This document shows, piece after piece, positions 42,065 through 50,947 of a stretch of 54,120 nt of DNA; within the stretch, counting starts at the first letter, position 1; the number at the start of each line of letters is the position of its first letter. A program made the position numbers and the translations under genes. The notes below the pieces were generated by a model. It saw only the letters and a program-made list of their open reading frames with translations. It had not been told where the DNA came from and did not search any database. The stretch is taken from positions 1 through 54,120 of the forward strand of contig JACGXE010000022.1 in the NCBI GenBank assembly GCA_014138095.1, in the 5' to 3' direction. The DNA comes from Ochrobactrum sp. RH2CCR150 (GTDB lineage Bacteria; Pseudomonadota; Alphaproteobacteria; Rhizobiales; Rhizobiaceae).

Positions 42065-44945
42065 GTTTCGGCCAACGATATTCACCGGTGAGATTGATGT
42101 GTTCCCAACCGAGCGGCGAGACATGGGCCAGTAGATCGGGTGATAATGGCTTTCCGGCTCGTTTCTGGTTGGCGACGACTTCGCCGAGCTTCATGGTGTT
42201 CCAGAAGATGATGATGGCGGCGAGCAGGTTCATGCTGGCAATACGGTAGTGCTGCCCTTCCGCTGAACGGTCGCGGGTTTCGCCTCGCCGATGGAAGCTG
42301 ATAGCCCGTTTCAGCGCGTGACGCGCTTCGCCTTTGTTGAGACCGATCTGGGCGCGGCGTTGCAGATCGGCATCCAGAATCCAGTCGATCATGAACAAGG
42401 TCCGCTCGACGCGGCCAACCTCCCGCAAGGCTGTGGCCAGTTCGTTTTGCCGCGGATGGGAGGCAAGTTTGCGCAGGATCTGGCTTGGCGCAACGCTTCC
42501 GGCTGCAATGGTGACGGCGATACGCAGGATGTCAGGCCAATTGCGTTCGATCATGGCCTGGTTGATCTTGCCTCCGATTAAAGGGCGCAGATGCGCTGGT
42601 GCTGTCGATGGATTGAACGCATAGAGCCGTTTGGATGGCAGATCCCGGATACGAGGAGCGAACCGGTAGCCGAGAATGGCGCATGCAGCAAAGACGTGAT
42701 CGGTGAAGCCTCCCGTGTCAGCGAACTGCTCGCGGATATGACGGCCAGCATCATTCATGAGCAGGCCGTCAAGGATATAGGGGGCTTCACTAGCTGTCGC
42801 GGGGATCATCTGGGTTGCGAACGGTGCGTATTGATCCGAGACGTGGGTGTAAGCCTTCAGACCCGGCGTATTGCCGTATTTCGCGTTGACCAGGTTCATG
42901 GCCTCGCCTTGCTCTGTCGCCGCGAAGAATTGCCCGTCGCTTGAGGCCGATATACCCGCGCCCCAGAATTGCGCCATAGGTAACGCCGCCTGCGCCTCGA
43001 CCACCATGGCCAGCGCCCGGTCGTAGGCCTCGCCCTCGACATGCCACCGCCCAATGCGGATCAATTCCCAGAAAGTGTGGGTATTGGTGGCATCTGCCAT
43101 CTTCCGAAGGCCGAGATTGATCCCCTCCGCGAGAATGACGTTCATCAGTCCAATCCGATCGGCGCAGGGCGCTCCCGTGCGTAGATGGGTGAACGCGTCG
43201 CAGAAACCGGTTGCAGCTTCCACCTCAAGCAGGATGTCGGTAATCCGCGTAGACGGGACCTGCTTGTAGAGATCGAGAACCATATCCTCGGCACCAGACG
43301 GCGCGGTGGCTTCGAGCTTCTCGATATGCAGGACGCCGTTCTCGATGGACCCACCGGGAATTGTGCCCGCGCGTGCGGCGCGACCAAGCTCGCTTAACCG
43401 TATTTCGAGCCGGGCTTGCCGGTCCGTCAGCCATTCCTCCGGCCGCAATGGCACAGCCAGGCGACCGCTTTCGGCCAGCGCCTGCGCCGGTACGAGTGCG
43501 TGTTTCAAATCACCATAGCGCCGGGACCTGGCCAACCAGATATCCCCGGAGCGGAAGGCATCGCGCAGATGGAACAGGACTGCGATTTCCCAGAAGCGAG
43601 TATCGCCGACCACCTGTGTACGAAGATGACGATGCCATTTCGAGCTCGGCCGCAAAAAGGCCGTATGCGCGGCATTGTTCAAGCCAGTGCGTAGGGCCGT
43701 AACCGCTTCCAGAAGCGGCTGTGCAACCGGCGCAGCCCGGAGATCAAGCAGGCGCAACATGCGAGAAGCATAGCGGCGGAAACGGTGATAGCCGTCCAGC
43801 ACATGGTTGAGGGGATCGTCCGCCATAGTGGCGGTCAGCCTGGCTGCCATCGTGACAAGGGTTTTGAAGCCGTCCCAGCCTGATCCGCTTGCGATAACGT
43901 CGTCCAACGGCTGTCCGTCATCCTGTGCATCGACCAGGGCTCCGCCGATTTCGGCGAAAGATTTCAGAGTGTCGCGCACGGCGTTTGCTTCGTCGGCGAT
44001 CTTCGCCTGGCAAATCCGTTCCGACGCCCGGTAGAGCCTGCCGACGATCCGGTCATGGGTTTCGACCACGGCGTCGGCAAGCATTGCCTGCCATTCCGAC
44101 GCGCAGACGGCCAGAATTGCAAGCCGCCTGTCCTCCGGAAGATCGCGCATGCCGTCAGCATAATATCGTTCGCCTTGTCGACGCAGACGTGTCACGCGAT
44201 GAGCAGGAACACCAGCCAGCAAATCTTCGGGGAAAACGATGCGTCGAAGGTATTCTATCCGGTCGAGCAGCCGGTTGGCAGACGATGAGTTCGAGCCTGG
44301 CTCGAACTGCCGCAACCAGACGAACCGAGTTACCCGGCCGTCAACGGTATCTTCGAGCAGCGCTAACAACGGCTTCCTGATTTCTTGCGACAAGCGACCG
44401 GCAATTCTTGTCTCAATCTGTCGTTCAGCATCAACCAGAGCCATTGCGCAAAGCCGCTCGATCGTCGATGTCGCGGGCAGAACTGTGTGCGTGCGACGGC
44501 ATTCGGTCACGAAGCGAATGGCAATATCCTCGTTCGACACAGCGATCTCGGCTTCGCGGAACAACCATTCCTTCAGATCACGCGCACCACGTCCAGAGAA
44601 GGTGCGGAATCCATAGAGGGCCCGCAGCTCGGAAAGATGCTCGTGCCGCGTCTCCTCACGGGTAGCATATTCGACAAGATCGTCGGCATGGAGGCCGAGC
44701 TGCGCTCCGATAAATTCGATAACCTCTGCCGGTATCAGTTCACCCGGAGCCAACACCCGGCCGGGATAGCGGAGGGCGCACAGTTGCAGGGCGAAGCCGA
44801 ATCTGTTGTGAGCGCGCCGTCGTTGCCTGATGTGGCCGAGATCCTCATCGCTAAGAGTATAGTGCTTCAGCAAATCCGCTTGCGAGGTCGGCAGGCGCAA
44901 CAGTGCATCCCTTTGCCGATCCGTGAGAGTGACGCGACGCGGCAT
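42060..44945 (-). CDS. tnpA: Tn3-family transposase
   Basis: 961 residues, standard for TnpA. The N-terminus PRRVTLTDRQRDALLRLPTSQADLLKHYTLSDEDL is the Tn3 DUF4158-type domain. The C-terminal half contains the DDE catalytic domain, with blocks such as GSIENGVLHIEKLEA, GINLGLRKMADATNTHTFWEL, FWGAGISASSDGQFF, YAPFATQMIPATASEAPYILDGLL, ADTGGFTDHVFAACAILGYRFAPRIRDL and FHRRGETRDRSAEGQHYRIASMNLLAAIIIFWNTMKL. It looks full-length and undamaged. Catalyses the cut-and-replicate step at the 38-bp ends, forming a cointegrate that TnpR resolves. Confidence 0.95.
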   Translation of the reverse strand: MPRRVTLTDRQRDALLRLPTSQADLLKHYTLSDEDLGHIRQRRRAHNRFGFALQLCALRYPGRVLAPGELIPAEVIEFIGAQLGLHADDLVEYATREETRHEHLSELRALYGFRTFSGRGARDLKEWLFREAEIAVSNEDIAIRFVTECRRTHTVLPATSTIERLCAMALVDAERQIETRIAGRLSQEIRKPLLALLEDTVDGRVTRFVWLRQFEPGSNSSSANRLLDRIEYLRRIVFPEDLLAGVPAHRVTRLRRQGERYYADGMRDLPEDRRLAILAVCASEWQAMLADAVVETHDRIVGRLYRASERICQAKIADEANAVRDTLKSFAEIGGALVDAQDDGQPLDDVIASGSGWDGFKTLVTMAARLTATMADDPLNHVLDGYHRFRRYASRMLRLLDLRAAPVAQPLLEAVTALRTGLNNAAHTAFLRPSSKWHRHLRTQVVGDTRFWEIAVLFHLRDAFRSGDIWLARSRRYGDLKHALVPAQALAESGRLAVPLRPEEWLTDRQARLEIRLSELGRAARAGTIPGGSIENGVLHIEKLEATAPSGAEDMVLDLYKQVPSTRITDILLEVEAATGFCDAFTHLRTGAPCADRIGLMNVILAEGINLGLRKMADATNTHTFWELIRIGRWHVEGEAYDRALAMVVEAQAALPMAQFWGAGISASSDGQFFAATEQGEAMNLVNAKYGNTPGLKAYTHVSDQYAPFATQMIPATASEAPYILDGLLMNDAGRHIREQFADTGGFTDHVFAACAILGYRFAPRIRDLPSKRLYAFNPSTAPAHLRPLIGGKINQAMIERNWPDILRIAVTIAAGSVAPSQILRKLASHPRQNELATALREVGRVERTLFMIDWILDADLQRRAQIGLNKGEARHALKRAISFHRRGETRDRSAEGQHYRIASMNLLAAIIIFWNTMKLGEVVANQKRAGKPLSPDLLAHVSPLGWEHINLTGEYRWPKP

Positions 44946-45085
44946 TTAAGTTCCTTTTTCAAAATTTGGTCATGTTTAAGAAGCTTTGTTTATGAAGCTG
45001 GTTGAGATACAATTCTAGTCAACAAAACATTCGCGTCCGATACACCGCCTCAAACCACCGTTTGTGAAACAGGGAAATTCAGGCA

Positions 45086-45811
45086 ATGAAGCAACGTGAC
45101 CCGGATGAGAACGGCTGGCTTAGTTCTTCTCAATCGTGGATCGACAGAATGCCCGATGCGGGCGATTTCGCGCGCGAGTTCATCCTCGACAAGCCGATGC
45201 TGGAGCGATCCAAATTGTCGGGCGCAGCAAAAATGTTGGATATCGGCTGCGGCGAAGGGCGATTTTGCCGTATGGCAAAGAAGATCGGTATCGATGCTGT
45301 CGGAATTGACCCAATTGAACCGTTTATTGAAAGAGCACGAAACCGTGATCCAGCTGGTAAATATCTCAACGCTTTTGCCGAGAAATTGCCTTTCGATGAT
45401 GAAGAGTTCGACCTCGCAGTATTCTACCTGAGCCTTATCGACATTGACGACTTGCACACGGCGGTTCGAGAAGCCACGCGCATTCTCAAGCCCGGCGGAA
45501 GAATTCTGATCGCAAACCTGACTAGTTTCTTCACTTCCAATGGCACACTTGGTTGGATCAAAGGCGAAGACGGTCGTGCGTACCATCCTCTTGGAAACTA
45601 TTTTAGTGAACAGGCAGAGTGGTTTGAATGGGATGGCTTGCGGGTGCGAAACTGGCACCGCCCCTTGAGCACTTACATGTCTGTATTGCTTGGCGAAGGC
45701 CTGAAACTGACATTCTTCGATGAACCGAGACCATCCAGCGGTCCACCCGACAGGGTGCAAAGGTATCTCACGACGCCATTCACCATGATTATGGAATGGC
45801 GAAAATGTTAA
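45086..45811 (+). CDS. SAM-dependent methyltransferase carried by the transposon
   Basis: 241 residues. Motif I is MLDIGCGEGRF at 50-60, with the acid in VGIDPIEPFIERA and the substrate/cofactor region FAEKLPFDDEEFDLAVFYLSLIDIDD, then ILKPGGRILIANL; a class I Methyltransf_11-type fold. The C-terminal part (WFEWDGLRVRNWHRPLSTYMSVLLGEG) has no further clue, so the substrate could be a small molecule, lipid or protein. It lies between tnpA and tnpR and overlaps tnpR, so it is expressed with the resolvase. The 140 bp upstream must hold the res site and promoters. Such a passenger is unusual in this location. Confidence 0.85.
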   Translation: MKQRDPDENGWLSSSQSWIDRMPDAGDFAREFILDKPMLERSKLSGAAKMLDIGCGEGRFCRMAKKIGIDAVGIDPIEPFIERARNRDPAGKYLNAFAEKLPFDDEEFDLAVFYLSLIDIDDLHTAVREATRILKPGGRILIANLTSFFTSNGTLGWIKGEDGRAYHPLGNYFSEQAEWFEWDGLRVRNWHRPLSTYMSVLLGEGLKLTFFDEPRPSSGPPDRVQRYLTTPFTMIMEWRKC

Positions 45812-46419
45812 TCGGCTATGGGCGCATTTCCAAAGCTGATGGGTCTCAGTCGCTCGACCTGCAACACGATGCCTTGAGCGCTGCCGGGGTTGACCACCAG
45901 AATATCTATGAAGATCGTGCTTCCGGCAGCCGAGAAGATCGTCCCGGCCTAACGGCATGTCTTAAATCGCTACGTGCCGGCGATGTGCTGATAGTCGGGA
46001 AACTCGACCGCCTCGGGCGCTCGCTTGCCCATCTGGTCAACATTGTGAAGGATTTGTCTGATCGCAATATCGGTTTGCGGGTGCTGACCGGAAAGGGTGC
46101 TCAGATCGACACCACAACCGCATCAGGCCGCATGGTCTTCGGCATTTTCGCAACTTTGGCCGAGTTTGAGCGTGACCTGATCCGCGAGCGAACCATGGCC
46201 GGTCTTACTGCTGCAAGGGCGCGCGGTCGCAAAGGGGGGCGAAAATTTGCCCTCACCAAAGCACAGGTCCGTCTCGCCCAGGCCGCCATGGCGCAGCGCG
46301 ATACTTCCGTTTCCGATCTCTGCAAGGAACTTGGGATCGAGCGTGTTACTCTCTATCGCTATGTCGGCCCAAATGGCGAGCTAAGGGAATACGGTAAGCG
46401 CGTTCTCGGCTTAACGTAG
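45796..46419 (+). CDS. tnpR: Serine resolvase of the Tn3-family transposon
   Basis: 207 residues. The N-terminal catalytic domain opens with LIGYGRIS (catalytic serine near residue 12) and has the conserved SLDLQ, YEDRASGSREDRPGL and GDVLIVGKLDRLGRSLAHL blocks plus FATLAEFERDLIRERT. A C-terminal HTH follows (SVSDLCKELGIERVTLYRYV). The ATG at 45796 overlaps the methyltransferase; 45805 is also possible. It ends within the right inverted repeat. Resolves cointegrates at a res site that should lie between tnpA and this gene. Confidence 0.93.
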   Translation: MAKMLIGYGRISKADGSQSLDLQHDALSAAGVDHQNIYEDRASGSREDRPGLTACLKSLRAGDVLIVGKLDRLGRSLAHLVNIVKDLSDRNIGLRVLTGKGAQIDTTTASGRMVFGIFATLAEFERDLIRERTMAGLTAARARGRKGGRKFALTKAQVRLAQAAMAQRDTSVSDLCKELGIERVTLYRYVGPNGELREYGKRVLGLT

Positions 46420-46447
46420 GATTTCGCCCCCTCCCGCAAACGACCCC
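46410..46447 (-). repeat. Tn3-family inverted repeat, right
   Basis: 38 bp, the reverse complement of the left repeat with about three differences. It contains the tnpR stop (46417-46419). Confidence 0.92.
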
Positions 46448-46542
46448 ATGATCCTGAAGCCGCCAAACTTGCCATGCAGCAAGATGTGCGATGGAGCTAC
46501 GAGCTCGTTGCTGAGCAGGAGAGAGCTGAAAGCCGAAATTGA
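46448..46542 (+). pseudogene. 3' part of the small gene interrupted by the transposon
   Basis: In frame with the 5' part at 41864-42026 when the two flanks are joined without loss or gain: the codon TAT is completed across the junction. The fragment reads DPEAAKLAMQQDVRWSYELV and then AEQERAESRN before a TGA. It has no start of its own. Confidence 0.5.
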
Positions 46543-47213
46543 ATATGGCTACTGCATTTCTGTTACTCGATAAAAATGTGCTGACCATTTATCGATTGCG
46601 GTGATATTCAACCGACTAGTGCTCGTTCCCAAATAAGGAACAGGGACTCTCATCCTGGCAGAAGTTTTGAACGCGCCCCATCTTATCGCTGTCTGACACG
46701 CGCAAACGCATCGCGTTGCTGGTCATCGCTGGGCGCGGGCACTTCTATATAAATTCTGCGTTTGGAGAAGTGGGAAGGGCTCGTTCGAGTAGTCTCATCA
46801 ATCCATGGGTCTGAACAAGAGCTGGGATCTGGAGGACAGCGCGCGAAACCTGACCGGTAATCAGCACGTCGTCCAATGACCAGGGTCAATGGTTAATATC
46901 CTTTCAAGGCGTAATAAATTACCCCTCATCGAGGTGTCGGCCGCTTTTGGCGCAGCGTTGGCATAAGAAGAGTAGATCGCTGAACTGCGGCCACCGTGCT
47001 CTGCGCCGTCCTATTGGAGGTGTTGACCACATCCACAAATAGGTCGGTCAAATCAGTTCTGGCGAGGTTGCTTTTTTAAAATGTCATTTTACCAGCACAT
47101 TAAGAGGTGGCGAGTAATTAATCGTTAAATGGGCAAAACGTGATGATCGAGTATATTCATCTTTTAACGGATGCCACTATTGCCGCGGTTAATGGCTTGA
47201 CTTTTAAATTTTT
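46543..47213. other. Intergenic region between the interrupted gene and the sugar-type transporter
   Basis: No convincing gene. A minus-strand frame at 46683-46889 (68 residues) has no recognisable features. The last 150 bp become AT-rich and should hold the promoter of the operon starting at 47283. Confidence 0.4.
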
Positions 47214-47250
47214 ATCGATCAAATCATCGGATATCGATTAAATGATCGAG
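47214..47250 (+). promoter_or_regulatory. Tandem operator-like repeats before the sugar-type ABC operon
   Basis: ATCGATCAAATCATCGG (47214-47230) and ATCGATTAAATGATCGAG (47233-47250) are near-identical 17-bp repeats 19 bp apart, just under two helical turns. A related ATGATCGAG lies at about 47142. They sit 33 bp upstream of the binding-protein start, a likely site for the SorC-type regulator at 52719 (inference). Confidence 0.5.
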
Positions 47251-47282
47251 TAAAGAGCCGGGAGGGCTCTAGGGAGGTTTCC

Positions 47283-48326
47283 ATGTTTCGAAGCACGATC
47301 TGCGCAATAGCTGTGTCTGCGTCCGTCCTGTATGCGCCGTTCACGGCGCACGCTCAGGCGCTCAATGGCAAGAAAATTGGCATTGCGGCACGCGAGATTA
47401 CCAACGATTACAACCGCGACATCATCGCGGGTGCAAAATCACTGTTGGAAAAAGACGGCGCTCAAGTTGTCGTGACTGACGGCGGAGCTGACCCGCGCAA
47501 GCACAATGAAAACATTGAAAGCCTCATCAATTCAGGCGTTTCGGGGATTATCGTCCAACTGGGCGACGCACAGCAGTTGGCGCCAATCGTCAAGAAGGCG
47601 AGCGCAGCGGGTATTCCAGTCGTAACAACGTCAATCGGCTCGAAGGTCGAAGGCTCAGTCGCCGATGTCGGCGGTGACGATCCTCTCATGTCTGCAATTA
47701 TGAGCCGGGCGCTGCTCTCAAGTATCCACTATAAAGGCGATATCTATGTTTTCTGGGTACCAGGCGCCCCCTTGCTCGAAACACGCAAGCGTATCCTCCA
47801 GGCGATTGTCGCCGACTATCCGCAGGTTAAGCTGCATGAAGTGCCGACCGAGCATAGCGTCGCGCGAGTTCAGGCGCAGATGGAAGATATTCTGACCGCC
47901 AATCCCGAGCCGGGCAGTATCGCCGCCGTGTGGGGCGCTTATGATTTGCTGGTTTCTGGCGCGGTGGAGTCCATCCGACGCAATGGCCGCAATGAAATCA
48001 AGGTCGCTTCAATTGACGGAGATCGCGTCGGTTTCCAGATGTTGCTGGACGTCGACAGCCCGTTTATTGCGACGGTCGTACAGGACGTTCCGCGTATTGG
48101 CGCTCTTGCCGCCGAGATTCTGACCCAAAAGCTGGGGGGGAAGGAAGAGTTTCCCGATACGCTATTTACCGATGCATGGTTGGCCACTCGCGCAAATGGG
48201 GTAGCAGCGGCTGAAAAGCGCTGGGGCTCCAATGTTTGGGACGATCTTGCCATCGCGCGTTCTGATGTCGAAAGCCGCTGGAAGCAGGACGGTGAGCTTC
48301 AGGTTGTCCATCCCGTTTTGCCCTGA
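47283..48326 (+). CDS. Sugar/polyol-type ABC transporter, periplasmic binding protein (RbsB-like)
   Basis: 347 residues. A signal peptide (to AHA, about 24) is followed by KKIGIAAREITNDYNRDIIAGAKSLLEKDGAQVVVTDGGADPRKHNENIESLINSGVSGIIVQLGDAQQLAPIVKKASAAGIPVVT, the classical Peripla_BP_4/RbsB layout. The second lobe has WGAYDLLVSGAVESIRRNGRNEIKVASIDGD. This family serves ribose, xylose, galactose and polyols; the polyol-dehydrogenase-type gene at the end of the window favours a polyol or sugar acid. GGGAGG precedes the ATG. First gene of the operon. Confidence 0.9.
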   Translation: MFRSTICAIAVSASVLYAPFTAHAQALNGKKIGIAAREITNDYNRDIIAGAKSLLEKDGAQVVVTDGGADPRKHNENIESLINSGVSGIIVQLGDAQQLAPIVKKASAAGIPVVTTSIGSKVEGSVADVGGDDPLMSAIMSRALLSSIHYKGDIYVFWVPGAPLLETRKRILQAIVADYPQVKLHEVPTEHSVARVQAQMEDILTANPEPGSIAAVWGAYDLLVSGAVESIRRNGRNEIKVASIDGDRVGFQMLLDVDSPFIATVVQDVPRIGALAAEILTQKLGGKEEFPDTLFTDAWLATRANGVAAAEKRWGSNVWDDLAIARSDVESRWKQDGELQVVHPVLP

Positions 48327-48336
48327 CGGAACTATG

Positions 48337-48366
48337 GTCAGGGCGCAGGTACGCTCGCGCCCTGAC
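48337..48366 (+). terminator. Intercistronic hairpin after the binding-protein gene
   Basis: Perfect 10-bp arms GTCAGGGCGC (48337-48346) and GCGCCCTGAC (48357-48366) around a 10-base loop, 11 bp after the stop. No T run follows. It may favour the binding protein over the downstream ATPase, as at 17820. Confidence 0.6.
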
Positions 48367-48393
48367 ATGTGAAATAAAGCAAGAGGATCTGTC

Positions 48394-50937
48394 ATGGTTC
48401 CGCACCAAACGGGCAAGCCTGCGGGGAGCGCGTCCGCGCCTGCGCTGGAATGCCGTTCAATCCGCAAGATCTTTCCTGGTGTGACGGCGCTCAGTGGTGT
48501 GTCGCTTTCGATCCGTAAGGGTGAAATACATGCTCTTCTGGGCCAGAATGGCGCGGGCAAGTCAACGCTCGTAAAAGTTTTAACTGGTGTTTACCAGACC
48601 GATGGCGGTGAGATATTCGTTGACGGTAACCCCGTCCGCATGCGCAGTGCGGTGGACGCTGAAGCCAACGGCATCGCTATTGTTCATCAAGACCAACAGC
48701 TAGTTGCGCAATTCGATGTCACACAGAATATCTTTCTGGGACATGAAAAATTGTCCGGGGGCTTTCTGGATAAGAGGGCCATGGCCGCCGTCGCCGAGAC
48801 GGCTCTTGAGCGTGTAGGCGCGGCATTTACTTCCGACACTCTAGTGCGAGATTTGAGCGTCGCGCAACGTGAACAGGTGTCTATTGCCGCGGCCTTGTTG
48901 CGCGATCCCAAGATTCTCATCCTGGATGAACCAACAGCATCGTTAAGCGAGAAAGAAGCCGAGCTTCTTTTCACCATGATCCGCTCGTTGCGAGATCAAG
49001 GTGTAACAATCATCTATATCTCGCATTATCTCGATGAAGTGCTGGATCTGGTCGACCGCATCACCATCTTACGTGACGGACGTCTTGTCGAAACACGTGA
49101 TGCGCTGGGCACGAGCCGCTCGGACATTGTGCAACTGATGGTCGGACGAGAGATTTCCCAACTTTATCCGAAAGAAGCCCTCCCACTGGGAGAGGTACTG
49201 ATTGAAGTAAGGGGGCTCCAACAGGGGCAAGCTGTTCGTGGAGTGGATTTTTCCGTCAGACGGGGTGAAATTTTTGGCATTGCGGGTTTAATGGGGGCAG
49301 GTCGTTCGGAATTGGCGATGGCTCTGATTGGAGCCTTGCCGCGGAGTGCAGGTGAAGTCATCTTGCGGGGACAGGCGTCCGCTCCTGCCAATCCAGGCGC
49401 TGCACGACGTGAAGGCTTCGCAATCATTCCCGAGGACCGGCGGCATGAAGGCCTCCTCACTGGCATGACGATGCGCGAAAATCTAACCTTGCCTAATATC
49501 GGCCTCTGGTCCTGCGGCGGGCTGATCGATCTGCGGCGAGAAAAGGCGGATGCAGCCTCTATAGTGCGGAACTTGAACATTCAGCCCCCTGTTCTCAACC
49601 AGCTTGCGCGCAATCTTTCAGGTGGCAACCAGCAGAAGGTCGTTATCGGCAGGTGGCTTCCGGGCGATTCCGAGGTTTTCCTATTCGATGAGCCGACGAC
49701 CGGCGTCGATGTCGGATCAAAGGTAGAAATCTACCGACAGATGATCGAGTTGGCGAGGCGCGGTGCAGCGATCATTTTCATTTCTTCCGATTTCGAAGAA
49801 GTCGCCGGCATGTGCGATCGCGTCGCGGTTATGCACAAGGGACGGATAAACGCTGTTCTTGAAGGTCAGAACAGCAATCCCGAGACCATGCTGTACTGGG
49901 CTTCCGGCAGCAACGAAAAAGAACAGCATACGCCCGCTACCCCTGCCGCACAGCACGGGCATATGCGACCGGAAACGCAGAAACCAACGAAAACGACGGT
50001 GACCCGCTGGTCAACCCTTGGCGGAATGGTGCTGGTGCTGGCGGTCATTACAATTCTCGCCCCCAATTTTCTTTCGATAGGAAATGTTTTCGATGTGCTG
50101 AAACAGGGCAGCGTTCTGGCGTTCATCGCTCTTGGCTTGACCATTGTGCTCGTTGCTGGTGGTTTTGACATGTCGGCTGGCGCTGCAAGTCAGTTGACCG
50201 CCAATATCGCGTCCGGCCTTCTTATCGGCGGTACAGGCATGATCGGCGCGATCGGCATGGGTTTGGCGACGGGCGCCGCAATTGGCGTGGTCAATGCGAT
50301 GCTCGTACTTTTCTTCGGCATGCCGGCTTTTGTCGCCTCACTTGGCACCATGTTCGTTACCATGGGTGCGACATTGCTCTATAATGGCGGCCAGGCGTTA
50401 ACGCTCTCAAATGAGCCCGCCTTCTTCTTCATCGGTCAGGGATATGTTGGCCCCGTGCCGTTTGTATTCATCCTGCTGCTTGTCGTGGCGGTGCTTCTGC
50501 ACTTGTTATTGCGCCATACCAGACTGGGCTTGCGGATGTATGCGGTCGGGCAAAATCTTGAAGCCGCAGAATTGCGCGGCGTGGCTCGCTCGCCCTATGC
50601 TTTTGCATCTTTTGTGATTGGCGGATTGGTTCTGGGTCTGGCGGGCGTCGTTCTTGCTTCCTACAGTTACGGCGCATCTGCTTTGGCGACCGGCATAGAT
50701 TTTCTGATCAGCGCGCTGGCGGCGGCCTTTCTGGGCAGCGCGCTGTCGCGGGCCGGTGATCTTAGTGTCACAGGAACGGTGATTACGGCGCTCTTCCTTG
50801 CTTCCTTGTCGAATGGCCTTGTCCTGATCGGCGTTTCAAGTCAGTTGCTTCCGGCCATCCAGGGGCTCGTTCTCATTCTCTCTATCGCGCTGGGTGTGTT
50901 TCGGCGACGGGAGATTGGGCAGGTACTGATTTTTTGA
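48394..50937 (+). CDS. Fused sugar-type ABC transporter ATPase and permease (RbsA-RbsC fusion)
   Basis: 847 residues. Part 1 (about 15-505) has the duplicated RbsA ATPase: first Walker A GQNGAGKST, signature-like LSVAQREQVSIAAAL, Walker B ILDEPTASLSEKE; second half with GLMGAGRSE, LSGGNQQKVVIGRWL and LFDEPTTGVDVGSK. Part 2 (about 535-847) is an RbsC-type permease with GLTIVLVAGGFDMSAGA, GMPAFVASLGTMFV and GQNLEAAELRGVARSPYAFASFVIGGLVLGLAG. Separate rbsA and rbsC genes usually encode these. The linker (about 505-535) is rich in Pro, Thr and His. A second permease gene follows, so the complex may use a heterodimeric channel, one half tethered to the ATPase. Confidence 0.9.
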   Translation: MVPHQTGKPAGSASAPALECRSIRKIFPGVTALSGVSLSIRKGEIHALLGQNGAGKSTLVKVLTGVYQTDGGEIFVDGNPVRMRSAVDAEANGIAIVHQDQQLVAQFDVTQNIFLGHEKLSGGFLDKRAMAAVAETALERVGAAFTSDTLVRDLSVAQREQVSIAAALLRDPKILILDEPTASLSEKEAELLFTMIRSLRDQGVTIIYISHYLDEVLDLVDRITILRDGRLVETRDALGTSRSDIVQLMVGREISQLYPKEALPLGEVLIEVRGLQQGQAVRGVDFSVRRGEIFGIAGLMGAGRSELAMALIGALPRSAGEVILRGQASAPANPGAARREGFAIIPEDRRHEGLLTGMTMRENLTLPNIGLWSCGGLIDLRREKADAASIVRNLNIQPPVLNQLARNLSGGNQQKVVIGRWLPGDSEVFLFDEPTTGVDVGSKVEIYRQMIELARRGAAIIFISSDFEEVAGMCDRVAVMHKGRINAVLEGQNSNPETMLYWASGSNEKEQHTPATPAAQHGHMRPETQKPTKTTVTRWSTLGGMVLVLAVITILAPNFLSIGNVFDVLKQGSVLAFIALGLTIVLVAGGFDMSAGAASQLTANIASGLLIGGTGMIGAIGMGLATGAAIGVVNAMLVLFFGMPAFVASLGTMFVTMGATLLYNGGQALTLSNEPAFFFIGQGYVGPVPFVFILLLVVAVLLHLLLRHTRLGLRMYAVGQNLEAAELRGVARSPYAFASFVIGGLVLGLAGVVLASYSYGASALATGIDFLISALAAAFLGSALSRAGDLSVTGTVITALFLASLSNGLVLIGVSSQLLPAIQGLVLILSIALGVFRRREIGQVLIF

Positions 50938-50947
50938 GGGCTTCGCG

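Larger units (their letters stand above)
42027..46447. mobile_element. Complete Tn3-family transposon with a methyltransferase passenger
   Basis: 4421 bp bounded by 38-bp inverted repeats at 42027-42064 and 46410-46447 which match at all but about three positions and begin GGGG, containing the Tn3-family TACG(C/T)TAAG inner end. It holds tnpA on the minus strand, a methyltransferase and tnpR on the plus strand. Both tnpA and tnpR stop within the repeats, which is usual for the family. The flanking 5-mers (GGATT on the left, ATGAT on the right) are different, so no target duplication is present. No antibiotic-resistance or metal-resistance genes are carried. Confidence 0.92.

Noticed and set aside
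41540..42124. Minus-strand open frame of 194 codons across the transposon edge
   Set aside because: It crosses the inverted repeat and is antisense to a low-complexity gene; chance frame.
44385..45005. Plus-strand open frame of 206 codons
   Set aside because: Antisense to the 5' end of tnpA; no domain features.
42027..46447. An integron or resistance region inside the transposon
   Set aside because: No integron integrase, attC-like sites or resistance genes are seen between the inverted repeats.
46683..46889. Minus-strand open frame of 68 codons
   Set aside because: No ribosome site and no recognisable features.
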